From: Pseudomonas sp. 7SR1 | GTDB taxonomy: Bacteria > Pseudomonadota > Gammaproteobacteria > Pseudomonadales > Pseudomonadaceae | Assembly (NCBI RefSeq): GCF_900156465.1 | Contig: NZ_LT707064.1 | Span: 5,657,001-5,721,000, forward strand | Length of the DNA stretch: 64,000 nt | Direction of reading: 5' to 3' | Part shown: positions 59,052 through 64,000 of the stretch, piece after piece | Numbering within the stretch: the stretch's first letter is position 1 | How the letters are laid out: each line of letters begins with the position of its first letter | The notes under the pieces: generated by a model | Seen by the model: the letters and a program-made list of their open reading frames with translations, nothing else | Databases searched by the model: none | What the model was told of the DNA's origin: nothing | Made by a program: the position numbers and the translations under genes

Positions 59052-60764
59052 TTGTTTGCCAACCTGCTGATCATTCTCGCCTCCTCCCTGGTGGTCATTG
59101 CCCTGTTCAGGCGACTGCGGCTGCCACCGGTGCTGGGCTACCTGTGTGTCGGGCTGGCGGTCGGGCCCACTGCGCTGGGCTGGGTAAACGACAGCGAGGA
59201 ACTGCCGGACCTGGCTGAACTCGGGGTGGTCTTCCTGCTGTTTTCCCTGGGACTGGAGTTCTCCTTGTCCAAGATGCTTGAGCTGCGCCGTGTCGTATTC
59301 GGCCTCGGCAGCCTGCAGGTAGTGTGCTCGGGGGCGCTCCTGGGTGGCGTACTGGTGGCGTTCGGCGCTCCGGTGCTGGCCGCGATGCTGCTGGGCGCGG
59401 GATTGGCCCTGTCATCCACCGCCATCGTCAGCAAGGAACTCACCAGCCTGGGGGAAATCTTCAGCAGCCACGGCCAGAATGCCATCGGTGTGCTGCTGTT
59501 CCAGGACATCGTCGCGGTATTGCTGCTGACCCTGGTGCCGGTGTTCGCGGGTAGCAGCACCCAGGCATGGTACTGGGCGCTGCCCCTGACGCTGGGCAAG
59601 ACGCTGCTGCTGTTCGGCGGGCTGCTGCTGGCCAGTCGCCTGCTGCTGCCACGGTTGTTCCATGAAGTGGCCGCATCCCACTCCGCCGAACTGTTCGTGC
59701 TGCTGGCCCTGGTCATCGTCTTGCTGACGGCATGGCTGACCCACCTGATGGGGCTCTCGCCGGCCCTTGGCGCGTTCCTGGCGGGCATGTTGCTCGGAGA
59801 GAGCCATTACCGACACCAGATCGAGGCCGATATACGTCCGTTCCGCGACATCCTGCTGGGACTGTTTTTCGTCAGCATCGGCATGCTGATCGACCTGCGG
59901 TTGTTCGTGGATGACGGCTGGTTGATCCTTGGCCTGACCCTGGGGCTGATGCTCATCAAGGGCTGCGTGGTCGCCCTGCTGGTGAAATGGCGCGGCAGCG
60001 ACGGCGAAACCGCCTGGCGCAGCGGCCTGGCCCTGGCCCAGGGTGGAGAATTCTGTTTCGCCCTGATGGCATTGATGCAGCAGAACCGCCTCATGCCGGC
60101 CGAACTCGTCAGCCTGCTGCTGGCCGCGACGTTCTGTTCGATGCTACTGACGCCCTTGTTGCTGCGCGCCGCGCCGGGCATCGCCGCCCGCCTGCACCGC
60201 AAGCCTAACGAAGCGGCCCAGCTGGACCAGATCAGCGCACTCAATGCCGGCCTGTCGGGCCATGTGATCATTTGCGGATACGGTCGCGTCGGCCAATCCA
60301 TCGGGCGCTTCCTGCGTCGTGAAAACCAGGCCTTCGTTGCCTTGGACGACGATCCCGTGATCATCCAGGAAGCCACCGTTGGGGAGAAATGCGTGTACTA
60401 CGGTGATTCACGTCGAGGGGACCTGCTGGCCGCCGTGGGCCTGGGCCGCGCCCGCTTGCTGGTGATCGCCGTCGACAAGACCGACATCGCCATCGACGTG
60501 CTCAAGGAGGCCCGGCGGCTCAATCCCCAGGTCCCGATCCTCGTACGCACCCGCGACGACAGCCAGCTGGCGGAGTTGCAGGCCGCCGGGGCCAGCGAGG
60601 TGGTCCCGGAACTGTTGGAGTCGAGCCTGATGCTGGCTTCCCACGCCCTGATCATGCTCGGGCTGGCGGAGCAGCAAGTCCGCCAGCATGTGGATCAGGT
60701 GCGCCATGACCGCTATCGCCTGCTGCACGGTTTTTATCCTGGCAACCAGGACAAGGAGCCTTGA
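59052..60764 (+). CDS. CPA2-family K+/H+ (cation/proton) antiporter, KefB/YbaL-like
   Basis: 570 residues: about twelve membrane helices of the Na/H exchanger type (LPPVLGYLCVGLAVGP, VVFLLFSLGLEFSLSKML, LSSTAIVSKELTSLGE), then a cytosolic TrkA-N (RCK) domain with IICGYGRVGQSIGRFLRRE near residue 410. The start is TTG at 59052 with GGAG upstream; the ATG at 59036 is out of frame. Expected to exchange potassium for protons under control of a nucleotide or glutathione adduct. Convergent with amt, eight bases apart. Confidence 0.9.
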   Translation: MFANLLIILASSLVVIALFRRLRLPPVLGYLCVGLAVGPTALGWVNDSEELPDLAELGVVFLLFSLGLEFSLSKMLELRRVVFGLGSLQVVCSGALLGGVLVAFGAPVLAAMLLGAGLALSSTAIVSKELTSLGEIFSSHGQNAIGVLLFQDIVAVLLLTLVPVFAGSSTQAWYWALPLTLGKTLLLFGGLLLASRLLLPRLFHEVAASHSAELFVLLALVIVLLTAWLTHLMGLSPALGAFLAGMLLGESHYRHQIEADIRPFRDILLGLFFVSIGMLIDLRLFVDDGWLILGLTLGLMLIKGCVVALLVKWRGSDGETAWRSGLALAQGGEFCFALMALMQQNRLMPAELVSLLLAATFCSMLLTPLLLRAAPGIAARLHRKPNEAAQLDQISALNAGLSGHVIICGYGRVGQSIGRFLRRENQAFVALDDDPVIIQEATVGEKCVYYGDSRRGDLLAAVGLGRARLLVIAVDKTDIAIDVLKEARRLNPQVPILVRTRDDSQLAELQAAGASEVVPELLESSLMLASHALIMLGLAEQQVRQHVDQVRHDRYRLLHGFYPGNQDKEP

Positions 60765-60772
60765 TGCCTCGC

Positions 60773-61981
60773 TCAATCCTGGCTGACGGCGCCAATCTTG
60801 TGGATGGACAAGTCCGCGCCGTAGTACTCCTCTTCCTGGGTCAGCCGAAGCCCCAGCACGGCCTTGATCAGGCCATAGACCGCGAAACCACCGGCCAGGG
60901 CAATGGCCACGCCCAACGCGGTACCGATCAGTTGGCTGACCAGGCTGACCCCACCCAGGCCGCCCAAGGCGCCCTGACCGAAAATGCCGCAGGCAATGCC
61001 CCCCCAGACGCCGCACAGGCCATGCAATGGCCAGACACCCAGCACATCGTCGATCTTCCATTTGCCCTGGGCCGCGGTGAAACACCAGACAAACAGGACT
61101 CCGGCAATGGCACCGGTGGCCAGCGCCCCAACCGGATGCATCAGGTCGGAACCTGCACATACCGCCACCAGCCCGGCCAGTGGGCCGTTATGCAGGAAGC
61201 CCGGGTCGTTGCGACCGACAACCAGTGCCGCCACGGTTCCGCCGACCATGGCCATCAACGAATTGACCGCCACCAATCCACTCACCCCAGGCAGCGTCTG
61301 GGCGCTCATGACGTTGAAACCGAACCAGCCGACAATCAGGATCCAGGAACCCAGGGCCAGAAACGGAATGCTCGATGGCGCGAACGCCACCAGTCGACCG
61401 TCCCGGTAACGGCCGTTACGCGCACCGAGCAGGAGCACGGCGGCCAGCGCCAGCCAGCCGCCCATGGCATGCACCACCACGGAGCCGGCAAAGTCGTGGA
61501 AACTGGCACCGAATCGGGCCTGCAACCAGGCTTGCAGGCCAAGATTGCCATTCCATACCAGGCCCTCGAAGAAGGGATATACGAATGCCACGATCAACAC
61601 CGTGGCGCACAACTGCGGGGCGAATCGGGCGCGTTCGGCAATACCGCCGGAAATGATGGCAGGGATCGCAGCGGCGAATGTCAGCAGAAAAAAGAATTTC
61701 ACCAGGCTGTAGCCATGATCGGCACTCAGCACCGCTGCAGGCTGCAGGAACGTCACGCCGTAGGAAACCCAGTAGCCCACGAAGAAATACGCCAGGGTCG
61801 AGACCGCGAAATCGCTGAGGATCTTCGACAGCGCGTTGACCTGGTTTTTCTGTCGGACGGTGCCTACTTCCAGGAACGCAAAACCGGCATGCATGGCCAG
61901 GACCATGACCGCACCGAGCAGAATGAACAGCGTGTTGGAGCTATGGACCAGACTGTCCACAGCGCTTTGCATATTTTCCAT
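60773..61981 (-). CDS. amt: Ammonium transporter Amt
   Basis: 402 residues, about eleven membrane helices. The twin pore histidines appear in FAGSVVVHAMGGW (residue ~175) and WPLHGLCGVWGG (residue ~308); AFLEVGTVRQKNQVN lies in the first helices. No cleavable signal peptide is evident, and no glnK gene is adjacent, unlike the classical glnK-amtB pair. ATG at 61981. The 336 bases upstream hold no gene that I can see. Confidence 0.93.
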   Translation of the reverse strand: MENMQSAVDSLVHSSNTLFILLGAVMVLAMHAGFAFLEVGTVRQKNQVNALSKILSDFAVSTLAYFFVGYWVSYGVTFLQPAAVLSADHGYSLVKFFFLLTFAAAIPAIISGGIAERARFAPQLCATVLIVAFVYPFFEGLVWNGNLGLQAWLQARFGASFHDFAGSVVVHAMGGWLALAAVLLLGARNGRYRDGRLVAFAPSSIPFLALGSWILIVGWFGFNVMSAQTLPGVSGLVAVNSLMAMVGGTVAALVVGRNDPGFLHNGPLAGLVAVCAGSDLMHPVGALATGAIAGVLFVWCFTAAQGKWKIDDVLGVWPLHGLCGVWGGIACGIFGQGALGGLGGVSLVSQLIGTALGVAIALAGGFAVYGLIKAVLGLRLTQEEEYYGADLSIHKIGAVSQD

Positions 61982-62258
61982 GGTATTGGCAGACCTGAAA
62001 AAGTTTTAAGAGCATCGACGCGACTGGCGCCGCCCCAGCGCACCAAGTTGAATCAATCCGACTACCGATCGAAGGCAGGCGAACCGCTTTGGTGCACCAG
62101 GAGGAGCAAGACGCAGTGATGTTTCGCGAGTTCTGATTATTTGGGTTAAGGTTCCGCCAGCCTGCGCCCGACTTCAGCGCATCGACACGCCCGACGCACC
62201 AGTACATGGCAAAACCTTGAGCCAATGCCGAGCAAAAGTTGTACCAGCCACTTTCACT

Positions 62259-62286
62259 GAACCTTCCGGCAAGGCTTACACTCGAA
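62259..62286 (+). promoter_or_regulatory. AlgU-like promoter upstream of the DUF883 gene
   Basis: GAACCT, 17 bases, TCGAA. It differs from GAACTT-N16/17-TCTGA at one -35 base and in part of the -10. The DUF883 start is 31 bases downstream. It is the only promoter-like feature I see in the 61982-62317 gap. Confidence 0.4.
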
Positions 62287-62317
62287 CGCTTCAGACGTCA
62301 TTTACGGAGATCCATCC

Positions 62318-62632
62318 ATGGCCAGACCCCAGGCAAAGACTGCTCAAGAAATCCTGAAGGAAGACTTTCAGACGCTGGTCAGCGACACCGAACGCCTGCT
62401 GGAGCACACCGCGACGCTGGCGGGCGACCAGGCCGATGAACTGCGCAGCCAGATCCATGAGACCCTCCTGCGCGCCCGCGACACCCTCAAGCTGACCGAG
62501 GACTCCATGCGCGAACGCGGCCAGGCTGCGGTGACCGCCACGGAGGAATATGTACAAGCCAACCCTTGGCAATCGGTCGGCATCGCCGCAGGGGTGGGCT
62601 TCCTGATCGGCCTGCTGGCGACACGACGCTGA
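62318..62632 (+). CDS. DUF883 (ElaB/YqjD-like) membrane protein
   Basis: 104 residues: a long amphipathic helix region (residues 5-75) and a C-terminal membrane anchor (SVGIAAGVGFLIGLLATRR) with the glycine-rich pattern of the family. E. coli YqjD and ElaB bind ribosomes at the inner membrane in stationary phase. First of three tightly packed genes; its stop overlaps the next start (TGATG). Confidence 0.92.
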   Translation: MARPQAKTAQEILKEDFQTLVSDTERLLEHTATLAGDQADELRSQIHETLLRARDTLKLTEDSMRERGQAAVTATEEYVQANPWQSVGIAAGVGFLIGLLATRR

Positions 62633-63024
62633 TGATGGACATGAACGAACCGGGCTCGTCCGAAGCGGGCACAAAATCTTCGGCACGCCGATTGGGAGCT
62701 GCGTTTCTCGGGTTGCTGCACAGCCATGTCGAGTTGTTCGGCATGGAGCTCCAGGAACAGAAGGCCCGTACCGTCAGCCTGCTGCTGTTCGCCGGCCTGG
62801 CACTGGTGTTTGCGCTGTTGCTGTTGGTAGGCCTGTCGACACTGGTACTGATCCTGGTATGGGATACCTATCGCATGGCGGGGATTATCGGCCTGTGCCT
62901 GTTCTATCTGCTGGCGGCGCTGTTCTGCGGTCTTCGGCTCAAGGCGGCGATCTACGATGAGTCCTCCCCCTTCCATGCCACCCTGGAAGAATTGTCCAAT
63001 GACCGGGAGCGCCTGTTGCCATGA
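62632..63024 (+). CDS. YqjE / phage-holin superfamily III-like membrane protein
   Basis: 130 residues: a short soluble N-terminus with LLHSHVELFGMELQEQKAR, then two membrane helices (LLLFAGLALVFALLLLVGL and GIIGLCLFYLLAALFCGL) and a charged tail. Matches the YqjE group. Starts inside the stop of the DUF883 gene and ends with an ATGA overlap into the third gene. Confidence 0.88.
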   Translation: MMDMNEPGSSEAGTKSSARRLGAAFLGLLHSHVELFGMELQEQKARTVSLLLFAGLALVFALLLLVGLSTLVLILVWDTYRMAGIIGLCLFYLLAALFCGLRLKAAIYDESSPFHATLEELSNDRERLLP

Positions 63025-63356
63025 GCCTGCCCGATATCCCTCAAGCCCGTACACGGCAGGAAATGCGCAAGGCGCTGGTTCGCTTGCGCATGGAGATGCA
63101 TCGCCAGGAAATCCGTCAGGAAACACGCCAACTGCTGCAACCGTTGCAGCGGGTGCGTGGCTTTAGCCAGAACTGGCATGAAGGCTTTGGCATAAAACAC
63201 GCGCCCCTGTGGGGTATGGCGGCAGTGACCCTGCTGGGCTTCATCACCGGCAAGCGGACCCGCAGTGGACGCAGCGGTGGCCTGGCACGCCTGGTCCGAC
63301 TGGCTACAACGTTGCTGCCGCTGATCAAACTGGCCAAGAGCGCACGCAAGCCTTGA
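63021..63356 (+). CDS. YqjK-like protein
   Basis: 111 residues. Basic helical N-terminus ([19 protein letters not shown]), then one hydrophobic segment ([17 protein letters not shown]) and a basic tail ([19 protein letters not shown]). Third gene of the DUF883-YqjE-YqjK set, overlapping the second by four bases. Role unknown. Confidence 0.82.
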   Translation: MSLPDIPQARTRQEMRKALVRLRMEMHRQEIRQETRQLLQPLQRVRGFSQNWHEGFGIKHAPLWGMAAVTLLGFITGKRTRSGRSGGLARLVRLATTLLPLIKLAKSARKP

Positions 63357-63420
63357 TGGGCTTGCGGGACGCTGCCCGAACAGGGAAGCTAGTGTCGAAT
63401 ACTCAACGGAGCAACCGGCC

Positions 63421-64000
63421 TTGGACTGGCACACCCTGCTGACTCGCGAACGCCTCGGGAAACCGCTGCACAGCCCGCAAGAGCTGGGCCGAAGCCCTTT
63501 CCATAAAGACCATGACCGCATCATCTTTTCCGGTGCCTTCCGACGCCTGGGCCGCAAGACCCAAGTGCATCCGGTGTCCAGCAACGACCACATCCATACG
63601 CGACTGACCCATTCCCTGGAAGTCAGTTGCGTCGGACGCTCACTGGGCATGCGGGTGGGAGAAACCATCCGCGGCGCCCTGCCCGACTGGTGCGAGCCAA
63701 GCGACCTGGGCATGGTGGTGCAATCGGCCTGCCTGGCCCACGACATCGGCAACCCACCCTTCGGCCATTCCGGCGAGGACGCCATCCGCTACTGGTTCCA
63801 ACAGGCGGCAGGCCGTGGCTGGCTTGACGCCATGAGCGAGGCCGAACGCAACGACTTTCTCAATTTCGAAGGCAACGCCCAGGGGTTCCGGGTCCTCACG
63901 CAACTTGAATATCACCAGTTCGACGGCGGCACCCGCCTGACCTATGCCACCCTCGGCACTTACCTGAAATACCCCTGGACGGCTCGTCACGCCGACTCCC
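63421..64000 (+). CDS. dgt: Deoxyguanosinetriphosphate triphosphohydrolase-like protein (3'-truncated)
   Basis: The first 193 residues of an HD-domain dNTPase that cuts dGTP to deoxyguanosine and triphosphate. Motifs: [14 protein letters not shown], the first HD His in [11 protein letters not shown], and the HD pair in [14 protein letters not shown]. The start is TTG at 63421 ([14 protein letters not shown]) with GGAG nine bases upstream. The gene runs off the right edge. The order DUF883-YqjE-YqjK-dgt matches P. aeruginosa PA3040-PA3043. Confidence 0.92.
   Translation, partial: MDWHTLLTRERLGKPLHSPQELGRSPFHKDHDRIIFSGAFRRLGRKTQVHPVSSNDHIHTRLTHSLEVSCVGRSLGMRVGETIRGALPDWCEPSDLGMVVQSACLAHDIGNPPFGHSGEDAIRYWFQQAAGRGWLDAMSEAERNDFLNFEGNAQGFRVLTQLEYHQFDGGTRLTYATLGTYLKYPWTARHADS

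Noticed and set aside
61982..62317. Sigma-54 promoter for amt
   Set aside because: A GCAA-GTG string near 62108 lacks the required GG at -24 with correct spacing.

Overview
The window looks like the chromosome of a fluorescent Pseudomonas, most likely of the P. fluorescens group. The grounds are a GC-rich sequence, the sigX-oprF/cmpX-cfrX-cmaX block, the pyoverdine genes pvdH, mbtH, pvdL and pvdS, an Atu (acyclic terpene) cluster, and the typical Pseudomonas REP repeats. I see no rRNA, tRNA, CRISPR array, prophage or intact insertion sequence. Start codons were moved from the longest reading frame wherever a ribosome site or family knowledge supported it.

Layout. 1-2.8 kb: end of a nitrate-assimilation operon (nasA C-terminal part, cobA for sirohaem). 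3-8.6 kb: oprF, sigX and the cmaX-cfrX-cmpX envelope group, then rraA and an esterase-like hydrolase. 8.7-12.1 kb: divergent ppsA and ppsR, the PEP synthetase and its regulatory kinase/phosphorylase. 12.2-14 kb: an exported DJ-1-like protein and a divergent LysR regulator. 14.2-16 kb: pvdH and mbtH. 16-22.2 kb: a GNAT enzyme and a DsbRS two-component system divergent from dsbD, a TlpA/DsbE-like gene and dsbG. 22.3-23.6 kb: a hydrolase and a small protein. 23.7-38.7 kb: the giant NRPS gene pvdL, sigma factor pvdS and a siderophore acetyltransferase. 38.8-39.6 kb: a periplasmic binding protein. 39.7-47.1 kb: atuR divergent from atuA-C-D-F, ending at a MITE-like element. 47.3-53.7 kb: exonuclease, ppnP, MOSC protein, cheV, an unknown protein, a NarL-type two-component pair and a lipid kinase. 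54.1-56.8 kb: a small membrane protein and the molybdenum cofactor genes moeA, moaB and mobA. 56.9-62 kb: stress-type lipoprotein, RNA pseudouridine synthase, two small genes, K+/H+ antiporter and ammonium transporter. 62.3-64 kb: DUF883/YqjE/YqjK-type membrane proteins and the start of dgt.

How the parts fit. The pyoverdine parts are split over two places but appear joined by one regulatory signal. Exact PvdS 'iron starvation' boxes (TAAAT, 16 bases, CGT) precede pvdH and the acetyltransferase gene, and one-mismatch versions precede mbtH and pvdL. pvdS itself has a sigma-70-like promoter overlapped by a Fur-box-like sequence. PvdH makes diaminobutyrate, which the last PvdL module is predicted to use, and MbtH is an adenylation-domain partner. 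Molybdenum cofactor genes serve enzymes such as the nitrate reductase at the left edge.

I found no clear, wholly new system. The signals most worth a second look are the 140-bp inverted-repeat element that supplies the stop codon of atuF; the reduced atu cluster lacking atuB, atuE, atuG and atuH; IS boxes that start on the stop codon of the gene before; three stacked palindromes upstream of an unknown 156-residue protein; and a consensus AlgU promoter in front of a small lipoprotein.
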